A stretch of 64,000 bases of DNA. Source: CAYUMU01 sp964445985. GTDB taxonomy: Bacteria; Planctomycetota; Planctomycetia; Pirellulales; S012-138. The stretch is from contig CAYUMU010000022.1 in the NCBI GenBank assembly GCA_964445985.1, positions 8,643-72,642 on the forward strand. Direction: 5' to 3'. The notes under the pieces were generated by a model, which was not told the origin of the DNA, searched no databases, and saw only the letters and a program-made list of their open reading frames with translations. This document shows positions 42,154 through 50,617 of the stretch, one piece after another; position 1 is the stretch's first letter, and every line of letters starts with the position of its first letter. A program made the position numbers and the translations under genes.

Positions 42154-42508
42154 CGGCGGGCTGTAGACCACTCCGGTTCATGGCCTCAAATCACCCCCGG
42201 CCACCGCGTTAGCAACCTGCGGAGCCAAGCCTGGAGGCCGGCTTTGCCAGGCTTCTGCGTCGTCCAGCCGGTCTCACCTTTGCGGGCGATTGGCGTTGCG
42301 CGCAAACAGGAACTTTCCGCAGGGAAATCCGCTTCGCTCGTTTCTTGCCTCTGCGGGTGCGCGGGCGTCTTACCAAACCTTCACCCCATCTTTACCGTGC
42401 CGGGCTAAGGTTTCCCCTATCGCCCCACCCCAACGGTGGCCTGCCGTGTATCACGGTCGTTGCTCGGCTAGGGGGCGTTTCAAGCTCCGACGGCTAAAGG
42501 ATTGCACC
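42154..42508. other. Intergenic region, 355 bp
   Basis: Lies between the DUF1501 and DUF1559 genes (both plus). Near 42335-42370 it carries TTTCTTGCCTCTGCGGGTG words that faintly echo family E, too weak to count as a copy. No gene is seen; the promoter of the DUF1559 gene should be here. Confidence 0.45.
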
Positions 42509-43399
42509 ATGCGCAAAGGTTTCACGCTGGTTGAATTGCTGATCGTGATTGCGATTATTGGCGTATTGATGGCGCTGTTGTTCCCGGCGATTCAAGCAGC
42601 CCGCGAGAGCGCGAATATGGTGGGATGCCAGAACAACTTGCGACAGGTGGGCATCGCCATGCAGCTGCATCACGACCGGCTGCTGGCATTGCCGCCGAGT
42701 CGGATTTCTACGCCCCGGCGGCACGGTTGGGCGGCGAGCATTTTGCCGTATATGGAAGGGAGCGATAACGTGCAGGGATACGTCAAAGAGGATCATTGGA
42801 GCAGCGTCTCCAATCGGCCAATTCGGAAGCAAGTCATCCCCAGCCTGCAATGCCCCTCGCTCACCAGCAACCGGTTAGACACCACCGCGGGCGGCACGAT
42901 CAACTTCCCCACGGCCGTGAGCGACTACGCTCCCATTTCCGCGGTGTCCAACCGTCTTTCGGTTCATTTGGGCTACACGCCGACCACCTTTCCCACGATG
43001 CTTCGGCTGGGAGCTTTGTTGCTCGATCGCCGAGCGCCTATTCAGGAGATTATCGACGGCACGTCGTGCACCATTCTGATTGCCGAGTGTGCCGACCGTC
43101 CGAATCGCTGGCAGCTAACGAAGTCGGTAGGCAACAATGTCTCCGGAGCCGGTTGGGCTGCTGACGATGCGGCCTTTGAGGTGGACGGCACCGATTACGC
43201 TACGGCCACCGTCGACCGCGGCGATTGTGTGGTGAACTGCACCAATGCCAACGAGGTGTACGGATTTCATCCGGCGGGCGCTAATGTGGTTTTCGTCGAC
43301 GGCTCAGTTCACTTGCTCGGCCCCCGCCTCGATCCGCGAACAATGGTTGCGCTCATCACGCGACGGGCCGGCGACCGAGCCCCCATTGAAGACTACTAA
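42509..43399 (+). CDS. DUF1559 protein with type IV prepilin-like N-terminus
   Basis: 296 residues. The start MRKGFTLVELLIVIAIIGVLMALLFPAIQAARE is a classical prepilin/pseudopilin signal: short basic leader, Gly4-Phe5 cleavage and methylation site, Glu at +5, then a long hydrophobic helix. The rest is DUF1559, including LRQVGIAMQLHHD, GWAASILPYME, a Cys-containing LQCPS, and the C-terminal FHPAGANVVFVDGSVHLL. Planctomycetes encode many of these; they probably form or associate with pilus-like or surface structures, but this is unproven. No prepilin peptidase or pilus assembly genes are nearby. AAAGG lies about nine bases before the ATG. Confidence 0.92.
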   Translation: MRKGFTLVELLIVIAIIGVLMALLFPAIQAARESANMVGCQNNLRQVGIAMQLHHDRLLALPPSRISTPRRHGWAASILPYMEGSDNVQGYVKEDHWSSVSNRPIRKQVIPSLQCPSLTSNRLDTTAGGTINFPTAVSDYAPISAVSNRLSVHLGYTPTTFPTMLRLGALLLDRRAPIQEIIDGTSCTILIAECADRPNRWQLTKSVGNNVSGAGWAADDAAFEVDGTDYATATVDRGDCVVNCTNANEVYGFHPAGANVVFVDGSVHLLGPRLDPRTMVALITRRAGDRAPIEDY

Positions 43400-43503
43400 A
43401 TCACAACGCCGGGGTCCCCTGCTTGAATCATCGGCCCCCCGACTGCCAGAACGTGATCGGTAGGGGGCCGGGGCTGGCATTGCCAGTTATCAACTGCCGC
43501 GGC

Positions 43504-44607
43504 CTAGTCCAGTTCTTCCAGCCACAGCCGAATTTCATTTTCGTACTCGCTGGCCAGGTCGCCCTTCACGAGTTGCCGATGGAAACTGGCCGCCCCCTCT
43601 TTGAGCAAGTCGGCGGCTTCCGCGCTAGGGAAGCGCCGCATGGGGTCGGGGGCGATCAGCCCTCGGCAGAGATTCATTAAAAGGTCGTTGCAGACCACTT
43701 CTTCGGGCAACACCTCCGGCAGCCGATGGACGAGTGCCCGCTTGGCTTCGAGCAGTTCACGGAAACTGTTCAACCCGGCAAACGGCGGCGCGCCCGAGAG
43801 AATTTCGATCAGCACGTAGCCCAGGCTGCAAAGGTCGGCGCGGGGCGAACTGTCGGCGCCTTCCAAGATTTCGGGCGCCGCGTAGGGTGGAGTGCAGGTG
43901 CGACGCATGGGGGCGTCGTCGAGATCGAAGGCCGAACCGATATCGATCACCTTGGCGTTGCCCGTCCGCTTGAGCATGATGTTCGAGGGCTTCAGATCCC
44001 CGTGAACAATGCCTTCTCGCTGAAGTGCCGCCAGGGCCGCCAAACATTCCCGCAGCACGGCAATGGCAATGCCAGGCTTGAGTCGCGGCTGCACGGGTCC
44101 GGCCGTCACAATCACGTTGTTGATGTATTCCCAGCGGCGATGGCTGACCCGCTGCCGGGCGCGTTCCAGCATTTCGTTGGTCAGCAGGCGGCGGAGGTCG
44201 TAGCCGTCGACCCATTCCATTTCCATCAACCGCACGCCGCCGCGGTCGATAAAGTTTTGCACGTCCAGCAAGTTGTCTTGTTGAATCAGGGCCACGCGAG
44301 CCGCGATGTGGGCAATCCGCGCCATGGCTTCGTCGTAGCTGCGGCGATCGGGATATCGTTCCGGCGAGAAAATCTTGACGGCCACCGGCAGCGTGAAGCT
44401 GTCGGCGCCGCGCCGCTCGCTCAAGAAAACCACGCCCTGCCCGCCTTCGCCGAGCAGCCGCCGGAACCGATGATGTTCGGTCCAGCTAAAGCAGCGTTCA
44501 ATCACAATTTGGTCGTAAAGGGGCAACAGCGGGTTAGGGAGTTGCTCGGCCTCGTTGCCTCCCAATGTTTGAGTGAACGACTCACGAACCAGCGTGGTTG
44601 AGTTCAT
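43504..44607 (-). CDS. Serine/threonine protein kinase, Hanks type
   Basis: 367 residues without a membrane segment. The kinase domain spans ~48-340: glycine loop GEGGQGVVF, Lys78 (VAVKIF), catalytic loop HGDLKPSN (202-209, so Asp204 retained but Arg of HRD replaced by Gly, a non-RD kinase), DIG instead of DFG at 222-224 (metal-binding Asp retained), and APE as APEI. It should be active on these residues. There is a relatively large insert between the N- and C-lobe motifs (~145-180). Divergent from the PQQ-repeat gene and convergent with DUF1559. Targets unknown. The ATG at 44607 is preferred over an upstream in-frame start. Confidence 0.9.
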   Translation of the reverse strand: MNSTTLVRESFTQTLGGNEAEQLPNPLLPLYDQIVIERCFSWTEHHRFRRLLGEGGQGVVFLSERRGADSFTLPVAVKIFSPERYPDRRSYDEAMARIAHIAARVALIQQDNLLDVQNFIDRGGVRLMEMEWVDGYDLRRLLTNEMLERARQRVSHRRWEYINNVIVTAGPVQPRLKPGIAIAVLRECLAALAALQREGIVHGDLKPSNIMLKRTGNAKVIDIGSAFDLDDAPMRRTCTPPYAAPEILEGADSSPRADLCSLGYVLIEILSGAPPFAGLNSFRELLEAKRALVHRLPEVLPEEVVCNDLLMNLCRGLIAPDPMRRFPSAEAADLLKEGAASFHRQLVKGDLASEYENEIRLWLEELD

Positions 44608-44997
44608 CTTTTTCCGCCTCGGCAAACCTCGCTGTCCGCCACTCCTTTGGGCCGACGCTACGGGTCAAGATAATTATGCCAGTTGGGCGAGGTACGTCCA
44701 GGGTAGTTATGGGGGGAGCGGGGCGAATGTCTGGCACTGGAATCCGCCGCGGAGGGAAACCCACACCAGCACTGGCCTGCTAAAAGTTTCTCACGACCTT
44801 TCGTTCTCCCTTCTCCCCCGGTACTCCGGGGGAGAAGGGAGCCAAGGTTTTTGTCAGGCCAGGCAAGCCCTGTCTCGTTGGGCTCGTTCCCGATAAGATT
44901 CAGTGAGGACGGCGGGAACGGTTGATTGTCCGCGCCAGGAGACGCTGATTCGTGGGCCGACGGTTCGAACGAAATCGCGAAGCGAAAGGATTGCTGC
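44608..44997. other. Divergent intergenic region, 390 bp, with palindromic repeat
   Basis: Between the kinase (minus) and the PQQ-repeat gene (plus). It contains a 36-bp palindrome at 44806-44841 that recurs at 63650-63685. AAAGGA just upstream of 44998 is a plausible ribosome site. Otherwise nothing is recognised. Confidence 0.5.
44806..44841. repeat. 36-bp palindrome family F, copy 1
   Basis: CTCCCTTCTCCCCCGG (44806-44821), loop TACT, then the exact reverse complement (44826-44841). An identical copy, loop included, lies at 63650-63685. Both are followed within ten bases by AGGTTTT, so part of the flank is shared too. Confidence 0.92.
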
Positions 44998-46620
44998 ATG
45001 ACGACCACAACTGAAATGCCCAGCGGCGAAACCCAGCGGCCCGCGCCCGAAGGCGAGCAGCGCCGTGGGCACCGGCCGTGGATTGCCATTCCCCTGGCGG
45101 TGGCAACCATCGGCGGCCTGGTATACCTGAACTTCTTCACCGAGCTCACCCGCGACTTTCGCTGGATTGGCAGCGTGATCGTCGGCGGCAGCGGCCTGAT
45201 TCTGCTGGCATTCTGGATGCTGTTTCTGTCCCGATTCTCACGCGCCGCGCGGTTGAGCACGGTGCTGATTCCCCTGCTGCTGGTGGGCGTTTTCTTTTCG
45301 CTGTTTGAAATGACGCTCGATGGCGATCTGGTTCCAATCGGAATCAGCTATCGTTGGGGCGGCAAGCCTCACCAGGGACTGGCGGCCAAGGCCGAAAACG
45401 TATCCGAAGCCACGCTCACCTCGAGCGCCGACTCGGGGTTTCCCCAATTCCTAGGACCCGACCGCGATGGCGTGGTTCACGGCGTTGATTTGGCCCGCGG
45501 TTGGCCCGAACCGCCCCCCCGCGTTTGGGGCGTGGAAATCGGGGCCGGCTGGTCGGGGTTTGCCGTGGTGGGCGACAACATTTTTACCCAGGAGATGCGC
45601 AACGGCCGCGAGATGGTCACCTGCCTGAAGCTCGACTCGGGCGACCTGGCGTGGCGGCAGTTTCATGAAACGGACGAATCGGCCGAGGGGTTCATTTCGG
45701 CCATTTCGGGCGACGGCCCCAGGGCAACCCCCAGCGTGGTCGATGGCAAGGTATACGCGGCATCGTCCTTGGGCACCATCAGTTGCTTCAATGCCTACAA
45801 TGGCGATCGCCTCTGGACGACCAACGTGCTCAGCAAGCACAACGCCGCGTTGACGATTTGGGGATACTCCAGTTCGCCGCTGGTGCGGAACGACCTGGTG
45901 ATTGTGACCGGCGGCGGCAAAACAGGACCCGCCTTGGTGGCGCTCGATCGCCAAACAGGCGAAGTCGTGTGGACCGCCGGCGAAGGGGGCGAGTGCAGCG
46001 ACGCTTACAGTTCGCCCACCTTGGCCAAGCTGTGCGGGCAAGAACAACTGCTGCTGGTGACCGATGTGAGCATCGACGGCTACGACCCGGCAAACGGCAA
46101 ACGGCTCTGGCGGCAGGGTTGGCCTTGGAAAGACGCCCAGCACGCCAAGATCTCGCAGCCCATGCCGCTGCCAGGCGATCGCGTGCTGGTGACGGCCGCC
46201 TATAGCTCGGGCAGCGCCGCCTTTGAAGTCTCGCGCGGCGACGACGGCGCTTATTCCACCAAGCTGTTGTGGAAGAACCGCAACCTGAAAACCAAGTTCA
46301 GCAACCCCATTGTGAGGGGCGATTACGCCTTTGGGCTGGACTCGATCGTGCTCAGCTGCATCGATACCCGCACGGGCAAAACGATGTGGAAGGGGGGCCG
46401 CTTTGGCCATGGGCAACTGCTGCAAGTGAACGACCTGACGCTGATCGTTTCGGAATATGGCGAGGTGGCCCTGATGGAGCTCACGCCCGAAAAGGTGACC
46501 GAGCTGGGGCGGTTCACGGCGCTCGACGACAAGACCTGGAACACGCTGGCAATCTCGGGCAACAAGCTGCTGGTTCGCAACGACCGTCAAGCGGCCTGCT
46601 TTGCCTTGCCTACAAAGTAG
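44998..46620 (+). CDS. Membrane-anchored PQQ-like beta-propeller repeat protein
   Basis: 540 residues. Three N-terminal membrane helices (~28-46, 57-78, 87-105) and a periplasmic beta-propeller from ~140. The propeller shows repeated blades of the form TPSVVDGKVYAASSLGTISCFNAYNGDRLWTT, ALVALDRQTGEVVW, and SCIDTRTGKTMWKGG. This is the PQQ/BamB-type repeat; PQQ-binding residues cannot be confirmed, and in planctomycetes these proteins are mostly of unknown function. AAAGGA upstream supports the ATG at 44998. The last 34 bases overlap the 3' end of the convergent flippase-like gene. Confidence 0.85.
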   Translation: MTTTTEMPSGETQRPAPEGEQRRGHRPWIAIPLAVATIGGLVYLNFFTELTRDFRWIGSVIVGGSGLILLAFWMLFLSRFSRAARLSTVLIPLLLVGVFFSLFEMTLDGDLVPIGISYRWGGKPHQGLAAKAENVSEATLTSSADSGFPQFLGPDRDGVVHGVDLARGWPEPPPRVWGVEIGAGWSGFAVVGDNIFTQEMRNGREMVTCLKLDSGDLAWRQFHETDESAEGFISAISGDGPRATPSVVDGKVYAASSLGTISCFNAYNGDRLWTTNVLSKHNAALTIWGYSSSPLVRNDLVIVTGGGKTGPALVALDRQTGEVVWTAGEGGECSDAYSSPTLAKLCGQEQLLLVTDVSIDGYDPANGKRLWRQGWPWKDAQHAKISQPMPLPGDRVLVTAAYSSGSAAFEVSRGDDGAYSTKLLWKNRNLKTKFSNPIVRGDYAFGLDSIVLSCIDTRTGKTMWKGGRFGHGQLLQVNDLTLIVSEYGEVALMELTPEKVTELGRFTALDDKTWNTLAISGNKLLVRNDRQAACFALPTK

Positions 46621-47567
46621 GAGGCCATCGAAGCCTCGCGGGCCGGCCACACACTTCGCAAGCAAGGCACGCCCAGCAGGCCCGGCACGGCGTAACGCAG
46701 GGCCGTGAGCAAACCAACGCCAGCCATCACCGGGGCCGGAGCCAGGTCGGCGAATAACCAAACCAAGGCCGTATCGCGCGCGCCCACTCCCCACAGCGTA
46801 AACGGCAGCAAGCCAGCGAAAATGGCCAAGGGAATGCGAGCCAGAATGTGCTGAAGACCGGCGTCGACCCCGGCCGCGCGCAGAAAGAAATCAAACTGGG
46901 CCAGGTGCAGCATCCACAGCAGCAGTGAAGTTGCCGCCACCGCCAAAGAGCGTTGCAGCGTGAGTACGACGAGCAGCCGCTGAAGCCAGCTTCGAGGTAC
47001 ATCGCTGCGCGAGAGGGAATCTTGTTCGGCCGGTTGGTCAGACGACAACCCTGGCGATCGGCGTCCGAAACCCCAGAGCGCAACCAGCGCCGTAGCCACT
47101 ACCAGGGCGGCCAGCAACCAGGGGCCAACTCCCAGCGTTCCCAGGGCCAGTAGCACCAGCAGGGCCGCCACGTCGCTCCCTTTTTCGATGATGACCAACG
47201 GGGCCGTACTGCGCATGGCCGGAGAGCCTGGCAGCATGGCGGCCTTGGAAAGGTCGCCCAGCTTGGAGGGGAGCAGTAGATTCAACGCCGAAGCCGCCAG
47301 GGTTTGTTGGCAAGCCTGAGGTAGACTAATCGCGGACACGCCGCCGGCCAGCCCTTGCCAGCGCCAGGCCGAAACCAGCGTTTGCGGAACGAACAGCAGC
47401 ATCGCGGCCGTGAGCCAGCGCGCATCGAGCGTGGCCAGCACCCGGCCCACCTTCGTCCAATCGGCCGCGGCGTACAAGGCGGCGAGCACGGCCACGGCGA
47501 GCAGCAGCTTCACCGCGTAGAACGCGCGCGCCTTGGTTCTGGTGGCGGCTGGAGAACTCGGTTTCAT
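46587..47567 (-). CDS. Flippase-like / lysylphosphatidylglycerol synthase TM-region protein
   Basis: 326 residues with about seven to eight membrane helices. The UPF0104/LPG-synthase-TM family is indicated by RWLTAAMLLFVPQTLVSAWRW, ALNLLLPSKLGDLSKAAML (the conserved P-x-x-x-G-D motif), an EKGSD segment and LPFTLWGVGARDTA. Members without the synthase domain are thought to move lipid-linked material or support glycolipid synthesis. Its start overlaps the stop of the upstream toroid-like gene by four bases (ATGA), so it belongs to the GT2 operon. Its end overlaps the PQQ-repeat gene by 34 bases in convergent orientation. A role in translocating a glycolipid is inferred from this context. Confidence 0.82.
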   Translation of the reverse strand: MKPSSPAATRTKARAFYAVKLLLAVAVLAALYAAADWTKVGRVLATLDARWLTAAMLLFVPQTLVSAWRWQGLAGGVSAISLPQACQQTLAASALNLLLPSKLGDLSKAAMLPGSPAMRSTAPLVIIEKGSDVAALLVLLALGTLGVGPWLLAALVVATALVALWGFGRRSPGLSSDQPAEQDSLSRSDVPRSWLQRLLVVLTLQRSLAVAATSLLLWMLHLAQFDFFLRAAGVDAGLQHILARIPLAIFAGLLPFTLWGVGARDTALVWLFADLAPAPVMAGVGLLTALRYAVPGLLGVPCLRSVWPAREASMASYFVGKAKQAA

Positions 47568-49369
47568 TCCGACTCCGGCCGAATCGTGGCGGGAAATTCG
47601 CGCGTGATCGTCACCTGCCGGTAAATGTTCAGTTCTTCCACGTATTGCGAGAGGTCGGTCCAGGGTTGACGAACGCTCTCCTGGTAAACGCTGGAAGCCG
47701 CCACGTAGGCCGATTGGTGATCGACGCCGAAACTCATCCGCGCCACTTTCGCGCGGGCCGAAGTCAATTCGATGGTATCGATCACGCGCACGCTGCCGGC
47801 GACGCTATCGGAACCGGGGCCACTGAGCGCGATCTGGCGCGTAAGTCGCACGGGGGCCTGGCGGCGGCCGGTAATGAGCCGCCGCTGGAGCAGCCCGCGG
47901 ATCAGTCCGCGGCAAAACCGGCCGACCGTGATCATGCCCAGATGGAAGATCGCCTGTTTGAGCGGCGTGGCCGTTTCGCCTTGCGAAAAGTGCAAGGGCC
48001 CGGTCACGCTGAGCTGGACCTCGGCAGCCAGCGGAAAGGAGATCACGCCTTGGGAATCGCCCACGTCGAAGGTGGCGCCTGGGGAATGGGCCGGCCCTTG
48101 GCTGGCGGTTTCGATGACGAGCCGCGACAGATGATGCTGCTGCGAAACCGCCACGCGTCCGTCTTCGAGTTCCAGAATCAAGCCGGCATCGGTGCTGGTG
48201 TTTTTGCCGTGCTGGAAGAGCTTGAACACGCCGCCCCGGGCCGCGGAAACCACCAGGTGAGTTTGCTCATTGCGAGCCACCAGCAGTTGGGCGGCCGGAT
48301 AGTACTGAACCCCCGAGGAAGGAGGCAATTCACTCGCGGCAGGGCGGAGCGGCGACCAGTCGATCCAGGCCTCGATCAAGTTGCCCAGCCGGTGGGCGAA
48401 CATGCGATCGTCGTCAAAGTAGCCTTGCCGGTGCTGGCCCAGGCCGTGCAAGAAGCCGTCGGCCAGGTCGGCCGCGTCTCCCAAATCCGAGGCCAGCAGC
48501 TCCATGCCATGCGGGTAGAAGTGATACGTGCCGCGGCTGCCGTATTCTCCCGCGTAGCTGCCATCGGGGTGGAGAAAACTTCGAGCGAACTGCACGGCGT
48601 AACGCAACGAGCGGGCACTGCGGCGACAGCCCGTCAGGCGAAACCACTTGGCCAGGCAATCGATGGTGACCGTTTGATAGCCAGGATCGGCCCCGCCGTA
48701 TTCGTTGTACCAGCCTTCGGCATGTTGCCAGGAAAGCACCTTGGAAATGCGTTCCACGGCGGCATCATGGAATTGCCGGTCGCCGGAAATCATGGCCACG
48801 CGTTCCAACGCCAGGGCCGCCAGGGCCTGGTGGTTCGCCAGCGCGCCGGATTCATCGTTGCGCATCAACCAGCGCGCGCGGCGTTCGAAGAACTCGACCA
48901 GCTTGCCGTCATCGAGTTGGAGCAACCGATAGGCTTCGGTGCAGGCCGAGAGCGAGAACACGGCAGCGCCCAAAGCCCGCTCAAAGGGGTAATAGTCGTC
49001 GCAAGATCCATCGCGATGGCAATGGCTGGCGGTGAATCGCAGCGCGGCAATCGCCAGCTCGCGCAGCCGCTCGTCGCCATGCCAGCGATTACCGGGCAGC
49101 GGATGCGCATAGACCAGTGCCAGCGGTAACACGCCTTCCTGATACATTTCGGAAGGGAAACTGGCCGTGCGATAGTGCCAGAACTGGCGGTCGAGGCAAC
49201 CAAATGTCTTACGGTACGGATTCCGATCGATGTTGCCCCAGAGCCGCGGAATGTGCGTGAGCGCCTCCGCCAAATAGCGATCGCGCAAGAGAGCATTGCG
49301 ACTCTCCAGTCCCAGCTCGGCGGGCGAGAGCAACAGGTTAGAATTACGATTCTTGAGAAGCGCGTTCAT
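47564..49369 (-). CDS. Uncharacterised toroid-like protein (heparinase/lyase-like architecture)
   Basis: 601 residues, no signal peptide and no membrane segment. The first ~370 residues have repeated helix pairs typical of an (alpha/alpha) toroid: LRELAIAALRFTASH, SACTEAYRLLQ, NHQALAALALERVAM, SLRYAVQFARSFL, with conserved-looking aromatic and His residues (RGTYHFYPHGMELLA). The last ~230 are beta-rich (HLVVSAARGGVFKLFQHG, GLILELEDGRVAVS) as in the sandwich of heparinase II/III or epimerase-type enzymes. I do not recognise the exact family. Context between a GT2 gene and a flippase-like gene suggests it modifies or handles a glycan. Ribosome site at 49369 weak. Confidence 0.6.
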   Translation of the reverse strand: MNALLKNRNSNLLLSPAELGLESRNALLRDRYLAEALTHIPRLWGNIDRNPYRKTFGCLDRQFWHYRTASFPSEMYQEGVLPLALVYAHPLPGNRWHGDERLRELAIAALRFTASHCHRDGSCDDYYPFERALGAAVFSLSACTEAYRLLQLDDGKLVEFFERRARWLMRNDESGALANHQALAALALERVAMISGDRQFHDAAVERISKVLSWQHAEGWYNEYGGADPGYQTVTIDCLAKWFRLTGCRRSARSLRYAVQFARSFLHPDGSYAGEYGSRGTYHFYPHGMELLASDLGDAADLADGFLHGLGQHRQGYFDDDRMFAHRLGNLIEAWIDWSPLRPAASELPPSSGVQYYPAAQLLVARNEQTHLVVSAARGGVFKLFQHGKNTSTDAGLILELEDGRVAVSQQHHLSRLVIETASQGPAHSPGATFDVGDSQGVISFPLAAEVQLSVTGPLHFSQGETATPLKQAIFHLGMITVGRFCRGLIRGLLQRRLITGRRQAPVRLTRQIALSGPGSDSVAGSVRVIDTIELTSARAKVARMSFGVDHQSAYVAASSVYQESVRQPWTDLSQYVEELNIYRQVTITREFPATIRPESE

Positions 49370-49416
49370 AAGCGGCAGGCGCCAGTTACCAAAGGAGAAT
49401 CAATCGGGGCGCGGCG

Positions 49417-50349
49417 CTAGCGGCGGTGATGGGCCACGATGACTTCGGCCAGCAGCCCCAGCATGCAGGTCATGAATCCGGCCACGAGCACCACGATATC
49501 GGACTCTTGCATGCTGCCGGTGCCGTGGAAACTCCACCAACTTTTGAGCGCGCCACCGGAAAGCAGCGCCGCGGCCAACGGCATGAATACTTTGAGCGGC
49601 CGGAAATACAGCACAATTCGGATCACCGTGCTGAGGTAGCTGAGCGTGTCTTTCACCGGATGAAATTTGCTGCGGCCGATTCGTTTGCGATAAGGCACCG
49701 GCACATACTTGACCGCGTAGCCATTGGTGAGATGGGCCAGGGTCATGGTGGTCACGCAGCTAAAGCCGTCGGGGATGACCCAGAGCCACGGAATCATGGC
49801 ATCGCGTTTGAATGCCTTGAGGCCCGTATTGAGATCGGGAATGTGCACGCCGGTCAGGTAGCAGGCGAGGCGGCGGATCAGCCACTTGGCCGTGCTGCGA
49901 AGGATGCGATGGGTGCCCTGCTCGCTGGTGCGGGCTCCGTTCACTTGATCGTAAACGGGAAAGTACTCCATCATTTGCGGAATACAGGCGGCATCGTACG
50001 AGCCGTCGGCGTCGAGCATCACGATCACCTGGCCCCGCGCTTCGCGCACGCCCACCTTGCGGGCAGCCCCGGCTCCGCGGCGGAGCGGGCAGCGGACCAC
50101 GCGCACCGTCGCGCTCCAGCACTCGGCGGCAAACTGCTCAACTCGGCTGGCCGTGCTATCGGTGGAGCCATCGTCGACGACCAGAATCTCGTACACATAC
50201 GGCTCTTCCGCGAGCGCCGCCACGATCTCTTCCAATACCGGAACGATGGCCGCTTCTTCGTTGTAGGCGGGGAGCAGCACCGTCAGTTTGGGCGTGACGG
50301 GCACTTCGGTCGAAACCGCGGCGACTAACTGCGTTTGCCAACCATCCAT
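49417..50349 (-). CDS. Family 2 glycosyltransferase, dolichyl-phosphate-mannose-synthase-like
   Basis: 310 residues. GT-A domain at ~20-235: LTVLLPAYNEEAAIVPVLEEI, EILVVDDGSTDSTA, the donor-binding DADGSYD, and LNTGLKAFKRDA in the acceptor region. Two hydrophobic helices follow (~248-265 and ~282-305, ESDIVVLVAGFMTCMLGLLAEVIVAHH), so it is probably anchored at the inner membrane, transferring a sugar from a nucleotide sugar to a polyprenyl phosphate or glycolipid. First gene of a three-gene operon with the toroid-like and flippase-like genes, 47 bases upstream of the next. AAGGCAGG lies about nine bases before the ATG. Confidence 0.9.
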   Translation of the reverse strand: MDGWQTQLVAAVSTEVPVTPKLTVLLPAYNEEAAIVPVLEEIVAALAEEPYVYEILVVDDGSTDSTASRVEQFAAECWSATVRVVRCPLRRGAGAARKVGVREARGQVIVMLDADGSYDAACIPQMMEYFPVYDQVNGARTSEQGTHRILRSTAKWLIRRLACYLTGVHIPDLNTGLKAFKRDAMIPWLWVIPDGFSCVTTMTLAHLTNGYAVKYVPVPYRKRIGRSKFHPVKDTLSYLSTVIRIVLYFRPLKVFMPLAAALLSGGALKSWWSFHGTGSMQESDIVVLVAGFMTCMLGLLAEVIVAHHRR

Positions 50350-50617
50350 GGTTCGCCTGCCTTGCTTGTGCGTGAGTCGTGGGGGGGAAGCGGCTCGCTC
50401 AGATCATTCGCAACCCGAAGCGCCAGCGAGGGGGAGGCCCGCTGACAACGAAAATGACGTGAGCTTATAGCACGAATGCTGTCACCAACCCAACCTCAGT
50501 TTGGCGACCGGCGGGCATCGCAAATGGTAGCAGCGACAGCACACCGGGTCGGACGACACACCAGGTCGAACAGCGTGGCCGCCGCGAGCAGCGCGGCCTA
50601 ATCGCGGGCTCAAGCGA

